Below, piece by piece: positions 44,676 to 56,744 of a stretch of 64,000 bases of DNA; within the stretch, counting starts at the first letter, position 1, and every line of letters starts with the position of its first letter. Source of the stretch: Lamellibrachia satsuma (Eukaryota > Annelida > Polychaeta > Sabellida > Siboglinidae); contig BSQZ01000010.1 of NCBI GenBank assembly GCA_033239005.1, forward strand, positions 10,511,001-10,575,000. The letters are read 5' to 3'. The translations under genes and the position numbers were made by a program. The notes below the pieces were generated by a model, which searched no databases, had not been told where the DNA came from, and was given only the letters and a program-made list of their open reading frames with translations.

Positions 44676-45984
44676 TGCTTATAAAAAATGAAGGCAAAGT
44701 ATTAATACCTTCTATACAAATAAAAACTACTTAATCAGTTGCATACTATACTAAAATATTATTTTTATTTAGTCAATTAAATACTATACTAATACATTCG
44801 ATTTTGTAAATTAGACATAGGGATAACAGACCTGGGGATTGGGTAAGTAGTAGTAATTAAATTATTATTATAATTATAATGCGGAGCCAGCCATTGCCAT
44901 ACTGCAACTGATGCTTACTAATAGTCACATCCATAGCCTGTGGCCATATTTATTACACATAGGTTCTAAAAATCTAACAAAATAAGCACATATCAGTGTA
45001 ACTGCCAAAATACCCTATTATCGCTCACCCTTGGTTACAGTAATGAAGACCCGGTGTCCACATACGTTGACACATATATTAAGAGATCATGCTTTCAGCT
45101 ACCTTACGCAATTGGCGATATATTTTTGGACTACATGAAACATAACTATGTTATGGTAAATGTGTCTAATCAATATATATATAAGTAGATAAAATTAATT
45201 TAAATTAGATTGTTGAGACAAAATACCTGGTCGGGTGCACTTGCTCTACTTGTACTTGCGTCGGCCATCTTTGCGTAGATTATAATTATACATACAAATC
45301 AGCTAGCAGTTGCACCAATATTCACTAGAGAGCAGCACTCGTATGTCCACTGACGTGGACTCCTGGTCTTAGTACTCAGAATTAAATATTTTCCAAAATA
45401 AAAGAGTTTTGAGATGTCAAAATATATAGAGCATACCCTTAATTACCCAATAAAAACAACAATACTTTTGTTTCTGATTTGATGAGCTATGTGCGTTAAC
45501 ATGCGCTGAACATAAAAAACGTACTTAACATACTCATAAAACATGGACATTGCTCTAGGATGGTATAAGGCCTCCTGGCAATGCATTGAGTGACAACCTC
45601 TCCCCCCAGATACAGTCGGTCGCCTGACGAGCTCGGCTATCTACCTCAGCGTACCTTAGTCCTCCAGTGTCCGCCATGCTATGGGCCAGTGGACTGCAGT
45701 CCGCAAAGTCACACACAAGTGTTGACTTGGGATTGGCAGACAAGGTCTGATGAATGTGTTGCCACACCTGCCAAACCGCCATTTATGTCATCCTGCTGCG
45801 GCTGCACCCGATACAACTGCTCTGCCATCCTCTGCAGAACCACGAGGCTGAACACCTCCGCCGCTGGTACAAATGCACTGCCACTTTCCGTAGCTACGAT
45901 AAAGAGGTCGACTACTTTCTCCACACATTATAGCCGCGGGATGTTTATTTAGCGAGTTGCATGTGTGTCGACAACTACGCATCG
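44676..45984. other. Intergenic, partly GC-richer
   Basis: 44700-45540 is AT-rich without features; a GTCCACTGACGTGGAC palindrome is at about 45340-45355. 45560-45950 is GC-richer and open on the minus strand (for example YAEVDSRARQATDCIWGERL), perhaps an old retroelement piece, but I cannot name a family. Confidence 0.35.
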
Positions 45985-45988
45985 ACCG

Positions 45989-45990
<2 letters not shown>

Positions 45991-46023
<33 letters not shown>

Positions 46024-46058
46024 CACACGCACAAACAGACACACGCACGCACACACGG
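45991..46058. repeat. (ACGC)n/(CA)n microsatellite
   Basis: About eight GCAC units followed by mixed CACA/CACGC. It stands immediately before the SINE. Confidence 0.95.
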
Positions 46059-46059
46059 G

Positions 46060-46378
46060 GTGCGACAGCATACCGGTTAGAAGGCCGGACTCTCAATCGA
46101 GAGAACCCGGTTTCAAATCCCACTGCGGTCGCTTCGAACCTTTGGCAAGTTTGATCACCCCACGTTGCCACAGTTCACTCAGCTGTATAAATGAGTACCT
46201 GGCAATACAGACAGTGGTGGATATGTGAACGAATAGCCTTCGCGCAGCAATTGCAGCGTGGCTGAATACTTCCAAAAGAAGTTGAGATGGCCTTGGAATG
46301 AACAGGTCTGCCAGGGGGTGAAGTGTAAAGCGCTTTGAGCAGTCCTATGGACCGGATACTGCGCTATATAAGAACATA
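46060..46378 (+). mobile_element. tRNA-derived SINE with an L2-like tail
   Basis: The head (46060-46130) looks like a tRNA: GCGAC at 46062 can pair with GTCGC at 46127, TAGAAGGCCGG resembles the box A region, CTCTC/GAGAG forms an anticodon-like stem and GGTTTCAAATCC is a box B. A tRNA-unrelated body follows. It ends with TGTAAAGCGCTTTGAGC ... ACTGCGCTATATAAG, matching the 3' tail of the LINE at 29780-30375. Such tails let a SINE use the reverse transcriptase of its partner LINE. A (CA)n run follows. Confidence 0.8.
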
Positions 46379-46774
46379 CCTTTACACACACACACACCCA
46401 CACACACATTCCCGCTAGATGGCATCACATACTACCTTTATTGGGAATAGGTCTTCAGATAATCCTATCTCTGCATGACCCGCTAAGAGGTATAACTCTA
46501 TTGACTCGCTGAGAATCTCCTCATGAGTCGATCACTAGAAATTGTCTGACGTAATTTGTTGACGCATTTTCTTTACAGACAATAATACTGAAATTCCATG
46601 CAAATAGCAAATTTATGTTCAAATAATTTTTTTTTCTCCATAGAAACGTAGCTTTGAATTGCACTACTTATGTTGGAAGATGGTAGCAAGGGCAGATCAA
46701 GGCGTAACATTTGACTGGCTTCCAACTTTAGGGGTCTTGCGGCATGATCGTTTCAAAGGTCCAAAGAGATTACA

Positions 46775-46839
<65 letters not shown>

Positions 46840-47212
46840 GTACTAGCCTTCAAACAGAACTTATAGCTTGGTCCAACCCGAAAGGTTATCATCGCAATTT
46901 AGTTGCTAGCGATGTCAGCCAATTGAAGGCGCTGTTGATGGGAAGTACAACTACTATAATGCGTCGCGTAATTGTTGCGAGCATTACCTGGATGAACCCA
47001 GTTTTGTCACGAACCATGCTGCTGGGGCAACTGCACGAGTGGCTCCATCAATTGCCCGTGCTCGGTTTCAAGTATGAAAAGTACCCAGAAACGCAGACGG
47101 CGTATAAATTTCACCGTTGTTTTTTTTCCACGGCTGTCCGAGCACCGAGCAGGAGATGACCACCGTTAACGGAAAATCCATGGCACAACTTCTCGCCTAA
47201 ACACGATTGAAC
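46379..47212. other. Intergenic with an (AT)n tract at 46778-46836
   Basis: A (CA)n run lies at 46382-46408. From about 46840 the sequence becomes CpG-richer; an open plus frame (46850-47159) may be an upstream part of the following relic, but I do not recognise it. Confidence 0.4.
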
Positions 47213-48470
47213 ACCGAACCCCCTTCACCACGGTCGTCGAGCTGTGGGAATGCGCGTGGAAAGACATAAGGAAAGATCCAGCCGATCTTGACCGTCATGC
47301 GTGCTGGTACTCTGTTCGGTCTGATTGAATGCGATGTCCACGTACCGGAGGTATTGCGTGCTCATTTCGCCGATTTGCAGCCCGTATTCCAGAATGCCAG
47401 CGTGACCCGTGACGACCTTGGACCTTTCATGCGTCGACGCGACGAAGAGCACGACATCATGAAGCGTCCGCGACGCATGCTCGTGTTTAGTTATCGCGGC
47501 GATAAGATCCTGCTCGCAACACCGCTCCTAAACTGGTATCTGGAACACGGACTCGAGGTCACGAGCGTGTATCATATCATCAAGTACGACCCGAACCCGT
47601 GCTTTTGTCAGTTCGGTGACTCGGTGTCGGCGGCCTGACCCGAGGGAGACGCCGACCCTCACAAAGTCATCGCGGATACCGTGACACTACTCGATAATTT
47701 GGGTTACGGGAAGACGGTAACTAACGTGGATCGACACTGGGTCGCGAAATACTACACGGAAGTCGGCGCGTCGACTTTGATGAACGATCGCCGATTTCGT
47801 CAGCTCGACGTCGTCGTGGAAAACGCGGACGAGATCAAGATGAACAAGAGAAGCGTGACAAACGCGTTGCCCTCCACCGGGATTTTTCATAATTTTATAT
47901 GCCAAGCTGCACATACTGCAGTTCTACTACGATTTCATCTACAGTTGCCTCGAATGACCACTATTCCAGTATTGCGTCGTGGACACAGACAGTACGTACA
48001 AGCATTGACCGGCGAGTGTGTAAATGACGTCTGAACATCGGGAGCATTATTTCCGGCACCGAGTCGAATGGCTCCCGTTGGAGTGTTGCACCGAACACGA
48101 GGCCGACTACCTGCGCCGTTGACTCGTCGGTCACCCGTGGACGATCCATGCTGCATCGGTCGTAAAGCGTACGACAAGAGAACCCCCGGTCTGTTCAAGG
48201 TGGAGTGGTGTGGCGTCGGGTTCGTCAGATTGTGTAACAGGACGTACTATTGCTTCGGAGCCACCGACAAGTACAGTATGAAAGGTCTGAGCAAACGTCA
48301 CAACGAAATCGACAAGAAGATGTTTCTCGACGTGCTGATCAAGCGGAGGAGCGGCAGCAGAACGAATCGCTCTTTCCGAGTAAACCGAGTAAACGTGCAG
48401 AAACGGGCCGCGTTACTTATTTCTACGCGAAGCTACGGGTGCTCAACGACGGACTGAGCACCGCATCAAC
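47213..48470 (+). pseudogene. Decayed type-B DNA polymerase-like gene (Polinton/adinto-like)
   Basis: Successive plus-strand pieces read VVELWECAWKDIRKDPADL, GLIECDVHVPEVLRAHFADL, IADTVTLLDNLGYGKTVTNV, and TPGLFKVEWCGVGF followed by YYCFGATDKYSMKGLSKRHN. In my recollection these are landmarks of protein-primed type-B polymerase-like genes common in marine invertebrate genomes and related to Polinton/adintovirus elements. The frame is cut by a TGA at 47636-47638, another stop at 48123 and at least two frame changes. The part between the WEC block and the GLIEC block, where the catalytic SLYP motif is expected, is missing. It is a non-functional fossil. Base composition is CpG-rich, unlike its AT-rich surroundings. 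Confidence 0.65.
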
Positions 48471-48499
48471 GTGTAATAAAGGTGAGTGCGCTAGTGCGA

Positions 48500-48770
48500 T
48501 GAACACGCGATGGAACTATCCCTTCACGTCCCAGGACCGGCGGAATGCGGTAAGACCATTTTCGTTTCCTGCTTGCTACGCCGCGCGTCCTCAGTGATCG
48601 ACTCGGTGTTACTGGGAATGTCAACGCGGTGTTACTGGGAATGTCAACCCACTTACGCGATGCTGGTTGAAACGGTTCACAACTCGCGGTGCAAAGAAGG
48701 CCTACCGAACGCGTCGTTGTTCCATCCCAGTTCGAGAAACTTGGTCGTCACAGACGTGCCAACCACTGAG
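48500..48770 (+). pseudogene. P-loop ATPase-like fragment next to the polymerase relic
   Basis: Reads VPGPAECGKTIFVSCLLRRA, then YWECQPTYAMLVET, then EGLPNASLFHPSSRNLVV and TDV. GPxxCGKTxFV is a Walker A motif and the NLVVTD stretch is in the place of Walker B. ATPases with GLP and LVVLDD-like blocks accompany type-B polymerases in Polinton/adinto-like elements. A 17-base GTGTTACTGGGAATGTC unit is duplicated inside at about 48604-48645. Fragmentary. Confidence 0.5.
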
Positions 48771-48984
48771 AATCCAGCAAAGAACAGTGACGACGACCAA
48801 AACTCCGAGTCTAGAGCACCAGTTTCATCTGCACATTCCAATGCTTCATCACCGTCTGAGTCTGAGGATGAGCTGGAACTAATAGACGTGGACAGACCGC
48901 TTATGACGCACACTCCAAAAGTTGCGCCAGACGATGTCATAGAATCTAATACACAAGATAGAGGACAACCACCTGATACAGCTG

Positions 48985-49140
48985 ATATAGAAGTTGGACG
49001 TGAGAATGTTGTTGTCATCACAGATATATTCACCAAATTCACACAAGCAATTCCAAGGACCAGAAAGCAAAGGCCGTTGCCACAGCTTTAGTAAATAACT
49101 GGTTTGTTCAGTTTGGCGTGCCAAGACGAATTCACAGATT
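48985..49140 (+). mobile_element. Ty3/gypsy integrase fragment
   Basis: Reads RENVVVITDIFTKFTQAIP in one frame and, after a one-base slip, DQKAKAVATALVNNWFVQFG then VPRRIH in another. This is the start of the integrase catalytic core (first Asp in TDIFTKF). It follows a Ser/Glu-rich stretch (48780-48980) of uncertain origin. Confidence 0.8.
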
Positions 49141-49676
49141 CTACATTAAATGATTGAACCAAACTCTTGATCCCTGTTTACAATTTACTAACTAGTGTGG
49201 CTCCCAACTTGTGCTCAAGCACTTGTCCCTTGGGAGTATTTCATACACCCTATCTGCCAGTGCCACCTGGTGATTAATCAAGACAACATCAATGATTCTG
49301 GCTTAATTACACAGAATGTTATATAATTACTGTACATGCACAGTCCGTGCATAATATATTTTGATTATATCATAATACATTAACCATATAACGGCACTAA
49401 ACATGATTAAACTTAATTTTCTAAACTGTTCTACCAGCTACTAGTCCTTATGAAATGAGTCGGATGTACAAAGAATTCGAGAAATATTATTATCTTGAAC
49501 GCTGATTTTTGAAGATTTTTACTGTTTGTCACCAACTGACATTTTAATGTCGTTTCTATCGATTAGCAAAGTTTTGTTTCAGTTATATTAATATTTACTG
49601 CCATCTTTAGAAAAGGTATGTAACATTTCACGCATAAATTCCGTAAAACAAAAGTGATAAATCGCACATGTTCCTG
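49141..49676. other. Intergenic, no recognisable feature
   Basis: AT-rich, no exon-like open frame. Confidence 0.5.
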
Positions 49677-49785
49677 GCACATCCTCCGGGACATCCTCGG
49701 GGATATCCTCGGGGACATCCTCGGGGATATCCTAGGGGACATCCTCTGGGACATCCTCGGGGATATCATCGGGGATATCCCGCAA
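49677..49785. repeat. 12-bp minisatellite, about 9 units
   Basis: Alternating CATCCTCGGGGA and TATCCTCGGGGA; the open frame encoding GDIL repeats is a by-product. Confidence 0.95.
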
Positions 49786-50036
49786 CGAATCGGAATCGAA
49801 AACAGTTTATTGAACCCAAAGTATTACAAAAATAATATTATCACAGCTAGCAATAACAAACATATCTTTTATAACAATGTCCAACTTTAAAGTAATTTAT
49901 CTGAAGGAAACGTAATTACAATAATTAGGTTATTGTAGTTGAAAAACAAACAAGCAAACAAACAAAATACAAAAACTGCATTAACACGAATATTCCCTTC
50001 TGCTAATTTTTTAAAAACAAAGTATATATCAATGGG

Positions 50037-51295
50037 TCAGGGAGACTGCTACAAAGACCAAAATTGATCGCTATCGTAGCAGCCACCCTAATGAAACTAA
50101 TGAAATAGTACCTTTAAACATTTTCCATGAAAGAAAAAACGCAAATGCATATATTCTCAATCAAAGATAATATCGCTTTTGGAAGGATTCGGGAAAAAAA
50201 CGTAAGAATTTCCCACGCAGACATTAAACAAAATTCAGTTTAGTGCATTATAAGAAATGTTTATGCAGAATTACATTTATATGAAGTAACATTGTAACAG
50301 CCCAGGGAGGTGCAACTAATGAATTTGTTGACATTTATAGCAGTTAGGTACTGAACAGAGTTTGGTAATTTTGTAAAAAGTGTTTCTTAACATTACAGGA
50401 AAACCCATTTGTAACAATCTTATTTTTATCAGATTCGAAGTGTAATTTACAATTAATGGTGCGTCATATCTAATGTATCTTTTGGTAAATTCATGTTTTA
50501 TTCTATTGATATGAATATGTTCATGCGTTTGGGTGTTAAAGTCATGATAGGATTGATTAGGATAAAGCGGTAAATTGTGTAAATAAACCGGTAATTTTAC
50601 TTGGGCGAATTTATAATAAAATTCCAATTCCTGTAATTGAAGGATGTCATAACCTTCAGTATTAATTTTTTCTTTAAAAGAGGTTCTGTGTGTGCATTAT
50701 ATTTACTTAAACATATTATTCTGGTAACCTTTTTTGAAGTTTGATTATTCTATCACATTTAAAGCCCTAGGCCATTATGCTATAATTAAAGTGTGGCAAC
50801 ATTAATAAATTATATAAAATAAATTTTATATGGGTGGGTAAAAAGCGTTTTAGTTTATGTAAAATACCCATAATTTTGCAGCGTTTTATTGTGATATTTT
50901 AATATGGTTGTTCCAATTTAGATTTTCGTGTATGGTCAAGCCAAGAAGATTAAAATGTTGAACTCCTTCAATGCTTATATCACCTGTCTTGAGCGAAAAA
51001 GGTTTGATTTTCTTATTTGCCACTTGGAACAAAATGCATTTTGACTTTTTAATATTAAGAGACAATTTATTTATTTTAAGTAATTCACATACCTTGTTCA
51101 GTTCAGTGTTCATTTGACGTTCCACATTTTTATCATTAGTGTTAAAAGACCATATTGTATTAAAAAGAGTTGTATCATCTGCATCTATTTACATCTGGCT
51201 TGCCTCTGGTAAATCATCATGTATATTGTAATGAGAAATGGACCTGGTATGGAACCTTTTTGTCCAGCATTGTCTGACTTGTCTTGCTGGTTAAA
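50037..51295 (-). mobile_element. LINE 3' half (reverse transcriptase), minus strand
   Basis: From high to low coordinates: GQKGSIPGPFLITIY (about 51290-51240), DADDTTLF (a changed YADD catalytic box, about 51185), ELLKINKLSLNIKKSKCILF, then VQHFNLLGLTIHENLNWNNH, HFNYSIMA, KLQKR, and the tail TKRYIRYDAPLIVNYTSN. That order is the palm-thumb-tail order of jockey/CR1-group LINEs. Several frame breaks. It shares the untranslated block at about 50040-50095 with the copy at 1430-2165. Confidence 0.85.
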
Positions 51296-52455
51296 GCAAT
51301 ACAGGTTCAACGCACGTCACACCTTTGTCCAGTACCGATCTCATTAATATTGCATTGACCACCATTTAGTGGGGCGAGGATGACCACAGCTACGACAATA
51401 CCTGCAGGTAGTTCAGCATGACTAAGCAATAACTAATATAATAACTAAGCATGAACTATAACTAATCCTCACCATAATCATACGTTAAGCTACACGATTG
51501 AGGGGTGTTCTTTACAACACGGTGGGTCGCCCGGAAACCAGATAACTGTTCCAATGTTTATTTAATAAAAAAACATTTACTCACCATACCGACCGTTGCA
51601 TCGTCCAGTGGAAAGGAAGTGAGAGGTTGGCCCATAGAGTTACATCATTAATCATTCCCATATAGACTAGAGCGATAAGCCAGCTCGCTGCCGTGAAGCA
51701 GGCGTGGACCACTGACCGGCATTTCATTGCACGGCAGAAACAGTTGCATCCACTGGCATGACACATAGGCTAGTACTGTTTATAGTGTGAACATAGCATG
51801 TTACAAATAGTTGTTTAACATGTGTAAGTAAGTAAGTAAGCAAGTAAAATTATTTCCTCATCATCATGTACAATAATATTATTATTATTATTATCATCTC
51901 AATATAAGGCAAACAAAAGCAACTTATTGGGCAGCCAGTGACGATGACTCCATGAACCAATTAACTTTAAGATTTGTCATTGTCATTTGTTCTTAATGGG
52001 GCATAGCCACCATATTGATTAGTCATTTGGGTGAGGGTGGTCCCAGCAGTTGTGTTATAAGTGTGGGCAGTTGGGTTGTTCATACTGGAGTGAGCAGCGT
52101 GCATTAGTGTTAAACTCTCCAAGACATTTGGAGGCTTGCTGGAGACAGTTGTGGGACAACGAATATGGCTATTTCCTGTGTGGCTTACAGCTGTACGAAT
52201 TGACAGCAGACAGTTAAGAATCCTCAATTGTGCAAAAATAGTTTAGTTGACTGTCCACTTGAACATGCTTGAGTGTCATCAATTTAGAAACATAGCGATT
52301 TTAGACAACATTGAATTTGGGACATATGTGCAAATTTAAAGTAAATTACTAAGTGTCATGAATCCCTTAACAACAAATTAAATTTAATATTTAATAGTCA
52401 TGTTATTATATAAAGACATAGTACAACACATTTTATACCAAAATGTTTTATGAGC
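51296..52455. other. Intergenic, no recognisable feature
   Basis: Contains a short (TAAG)n/(AAGTAAGC)n run at 51823-51846 and an (ATT)n run near 51870-51895. No gene seen. Confidence 0.45.
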
Positions 52456-52615
52456 GATGTGTGGCAGTGGTCCCACATCTCCCACCAATGGTAGGACCAT
52501 GGCAGTAGTCCCACCTCTCCCACCTCCCACCAATGGTAGGACCATAGAAATGGTCCCACCTCTCTCACCTCCCACCAATGGTAGGACCATGGCAGTGGTC
52601 CCACCTCTCACCAAT
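52456..52615. repeat. About 57-bp tandem repeat, about 3 units
   Basis: Unit GGTCCCACCTCTCCCACC then TCCCACCAATGGTAGGACCAT. Pyrimidine-rich on the plus strand. Confidence 0.9.
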
Positions 52616-55590
52616 TTTAGGACAATGACAACGTAGGTAGTTTGCCTTATTACTAATAATTCAGTTATTTAAATCTAAATGTTACCCTAAAGACAGCGGT
52701 CACGTGTGGTCAGTGGGAGTTGGACCAGGCATGATTCTACACTTATATGACAGCTCTGTTTTTGAAAGTTCATAAATTATACGTTCTACCTTATTAAACA
52801 TTGCTTTCAATTTATAATTGTATCATACTGTGTGATAGAGAACAGTCCACCTTTTTATTTCAGGGCATTGACTTACCAGTTGTAATTACTTAATGGTGAC
52901 TTTGATTACTAATGTGTTGAAAGATGGGAAAAGAGTAGCCTTTGGACATTGGGAAGAATGTCCAACAGGGCTTAATGAGATTTTGACCACTTGCAGTCAT
53001 TAGATCAGGAGTGTAAATTGTGCAGTGACCGAGAAAGTTGGTTTTGTATCATTTTAGTAGTAAGTTTAGTTTATCAGTTTAGGTAGTAAATTGTAATAAA
53101 TGCAATTTTATCTTACAAATTTGCCTTACTGTGGTATATTCTTAATTTAGGCATAAGCTTGCCACCTGCAGCCTACATATTATTATAGTTATTTAACATT
53201 AGTGAGACATGTATGTTAACCCATTGTACATTTATTATATTCAATAACTGAAGTTATTTAGTAGATGCTGGTATGATATATGACGAAGACTGGGTGCTGT
53301 ACAGTATAAACACTGCGCCTCCAGTGGGTTTTTGCCGTGCAACAGTTTGGATATCACTGTCCCTTGCCTGCGTCACTGTATCATGTGTCAACTGATAAGG
53401 ACCCAGCGGTCTTCTTTTACTAACGGGTGTTCTATTTATATATGTGGGTTGGCCCCACAAACAGGTGGGAGATGGGAGGTGGAGGCCCCTGTCACACTCC
53501 ACTCTCTACAAAACCTATAAGGGTATTTGTTTTGTGACACGATAGGTCCTATGTGACACCGCTGCCACATTCAAGAGTAACCCGCTGTTGATGCGTCAAC
53601 ACAATGAAAATTGAGAAAATTTATGTGGGACAAAACTATCAGGTAACGAGAAGTTGACTCAGAAACGTGGCTCATTTGCTGAAGACAAAATTCACAAGTT
53701 CAAAGTATGTTTGTATGTGAGTTTTTTGTAGTAAACCAACTGTTTATATGTAAGAATATGCACATATAATATATCATCTAGTCTAGATAGTTGAAAATTA
53801 ATACACAAACTAACAGCAATGTTGTGGGAACCGACCAGATCAGGGCAATTCTGTAATAAACTATTTCACGTGTGTTAGAAATTAATGAAATAGCATGGGT
53901 CTTCAGCCATGTCACCAACTATACTTGCAGAAGTCCAATTATTATAGATTATATAACTCCCTCTATTGAATACCAACATAACTTGCAGGCCTGATTATAC
54001 AGAGTCAAACGGACACATATCCAAACGGCAAGCAATCCAAACATTCACACGAGTGCAGATCAAATGGACTTTCGTTGTTTTGATTCTTTAACATAATATA
54101 TTGCAGTACTGCGCGCTCCGCTTAACAGAATGACGGATAATTAACAGAATCAGCCGCTTAGTATAATCACATAAATCGGGTGGTACGGAACCATTCCCTA
54201 TTCCCGCAGTCTTCAAATGTGCCGATTAAGTTAATCATCTGCTAAATAGAACCAAAATACTCCGACTCGAACTTCGAAGTGATTCAGCTTAGATTGGCCA
54301 GACAGATAGGCAAGGCGGGCTTTTTTCATTGCCGTACCAAAGAGCTCTTTGGCCATACACTGTCTCTGTAGGTGAAACGTATTTAATTCATGATGGATTA
54401 AATACTAATTGTTCGTAAATTCATAGGCCTAATTATTAACAAAGACGTACGAGAGGTATGAGAAATGTCAGCTATGTAAATAATAATTATGTTAGTATGT
54501 GCAGTGTACACGCCAGGCATCACGTTGTAAGATATATGCCTCCCTCTTCTTGTCTTCTTCGGGGCCGCACGCAATGGTCCAGGAGGCATTTCTCACAACG
54601 AAGGATATTTTGATTGTCCGTCGTTTTTGCGCTCGCCAGGTCGAGATTTATAACTGAATTTGTACTCACTCGACCAATGAGTACATAGAGTACTACAGAA
54701 GTGTAGTCAACGCATTGTTCTCCAGGTTCGAAACGATTTTAATCTTGTACAGCAGACGGCTACGTACATAGTAGCAATATAATCACTCACGATGACAAAT
54801 AAAAATAACAGTGAAGACATATATCACTGTAAACCGTAAAGAAAAGAAGTGAATGTAAACATCACTCAAAATGTATACAGATTCTTAAAATCTAGAAGAT
54901 TTGACAATAAAATTCTGGCCGGAAATTTTGAATTCTAATGCTAAAGCAGGTATGGCCCGCCAGGACCACCCTTACTGAAAATTTTGATGCCTAAAATTCA
55001 GCATGACTACACACCTAAGTGTGAATTTAAAATAGTCTTGCCGCTCCCTTGTAAACGCTCCTCCGGGGTATATATACTCCCAGTTTTCCAAAATCAGACG
55101 CCGTCACTAGAGGCGCTGTGGTTGCTTAAATACCCAATACGCTTTACTATTGGTCAACTTGTTAAATCCACCCACCCTCTCAACTACTGGACAATGACGT
55201 CTGCCAGTCTTCCTTTCCCAATTTTGCAGGTTAAACTTTTGAACTCTTGGAGCTGCGCCAAATCCAGGGTTCCCAGGGCTCCTTCTCGGTTCCCCAATTA
55301 CGTTGACCCTCGGGTCAGGGCAATTTAGCAAATGTCAGGATTAAAGGGAAGGCTGAAGTGTCTAAACAGTACCATCAATCTTTGACACCATATGGATTGT
55401 GTCCATATCCACTTGGGTGGTTTAACTATAAACTTTTAGAAACCTGTTTTTCTATTGTTAATCTAGGCTTAACACATCGAATAAACTTCCAAATGACTTA
55501 CTAAACATTAGCGCATAAAAAAAAACTAATTAAACCAAACTGGCCTACAATTTACAACGTCATTCTATAACAACGCCGTTGTCAACGGCT
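52616..55590. other. Intergenic 3 kb, nothing recognised
   Basis: No exon-like open frame with splice support, no RNA gene, no clear element. A TATATATACCCCGG-type box lies on the minus strand near 55060-55078 and an open minus-strand frame follows at 55107-55331. Its protein is unfamiliar and I do not call a gene. Confidence 0.4.
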
Positions 55591-55594
55591 ATGC

Positions 55595-55980
55595 TAAAAA
55601 ATGGTACTTTCCGGAAAACCCTGCCGCTTACAACAGTACGGCGAGAGGACAAAGCTTGGTTTCGACTACCCGGTAATCGCTTCGGTTATCGCACGGGGGT
55701 ATCGTGTCACACAAGCACACGAAACTACATTCCGGAAAAACCCCTTTGTTCGGCCCATCACGTCACTCAAACAGTTTCGTTTTGGGGAAGTCTACGAAAA
55801 TGCTAAAAATAGTACATTCCGGAAAACCCTGCCGCTTACAACAGTATGAAGTAAGGACAAAGCTTGGTTTCGACTACTCGGTAATCGCTTCGGATAGTAC
55901 ATTCCGGAAAACCCTGCCGCTTACAACAGTATGAAGTAAGGACAAAGCTTGGTTTCGACTACTCGGTAATCGCTTCGGAT
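55595..55980. repeat. 85-bp repeat, two tandem units plus an older copy
   Basis: The unit with CATTCCGGAAAACCCTGCCG, AGCTTGGTTTCGACTACTC and GGTAATCGCTTCGG starts at 55809 and 55894 and ends at 55978. A diverged copy at 55600-55684 (TTTCCGGAAAACCCTGCC) is separated from them by about 125 bases. The core CCGGAAAACCC recurs once more near 55732. Confidence 0.9.
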
Positions 55981-56214
55981 AGGGCAGCTGGGTTAGTTGT
56001 TTGCGTGGCTGTTTTGCTGCATTTGGACTTGCGGAGCCGCTGGGGAGACGTTGTGTGGTGCACTTCTTCTAACAAGAAAAAGGTATACGTATGAAAAGTA
56101 TTACTATAATTAACCAAAGAATAATTATACAGTTTCAGCTGGAATTCATTATAGATACAGGTACTGACGTCGGCTGAATTTGTCGGTAACATATTACCTT
56201 ACCTTAGGATACCT

Positions 56215-56590
56215 TAGGATGATTCTGATTGCAGGATCCACTTGTTTGCTCAATGATCAGATCGATATTCTTCGTCAGAATCTAATATTTACTATTAAGA
56301 GTTCGTAGTTTCCGCTTCCATTGGTAGTGGTCAGTCACTGGAGTTTCATAGTCATATAATATTGCCTGGGTAGACCCGAATTTGTGTAGATGATTTTTAA
56401 ACGAGTTTATGATCTATAGCTTGTATTTCTGATTTAGGTAGACGATTCCATGGTTCACCCACAAAACGGAATGTACTTTTTCTGAGATTTATTTTTGCTC
56501 TTTGGGTATACAATTTAAGAGAGTGTCCTCTATTTCCTGATCTTAGTGACTCATCCTTTGAAATGATTATCGGATAATGTAGGCGCTGCA
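56215..56590 (-). mobile_element. LINE tail, minus strand
   Basis: Minus-strand translation near 56570-56400 reads SLRSGNRGHSLKLYTQRAKI then NLRKSTFRFVGEPWNRLPKS. RGHxxKL...R...FxxRxxxxWNxLP is the last conserved block of L2/CR1-type LINE proteins. It is 5'-truncated and abuts the plus-strand LINE. Confidence 0.8.
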
Positions 56591-56744
56591 GTTCTTGCGT
56601 GTGAGTTTGTCAGAGTGGTCGACGAGGGCACAGGTACCATAGATTATTTAAACTAGATGCGCAAGGGGAACTGACAGAGAAAACTCAAAGGAGTACTACT
56701 ACAAATACACATCCAAAGTAATGTTCACCAATAATTTCAGACAA

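Noticed and set aside
45340..45355. GTCCACTGACGTGGAC palindrome as a piggyBac end
   Set aside because: No matching copy could be found on the other side of the transposase, and no TTAA at a sensible place.
46060..46130. A functional tRNA gene
   Set aside because: The stems are imperfect and the sequence continues into a SINE body with a LINE-type tail.
48510..49091. 193-codon open frame as one gene
   Set aside because: The first part is ATPase-like, the end is a gypsy integrase in a frame that breaks; it joins unrelated relics.
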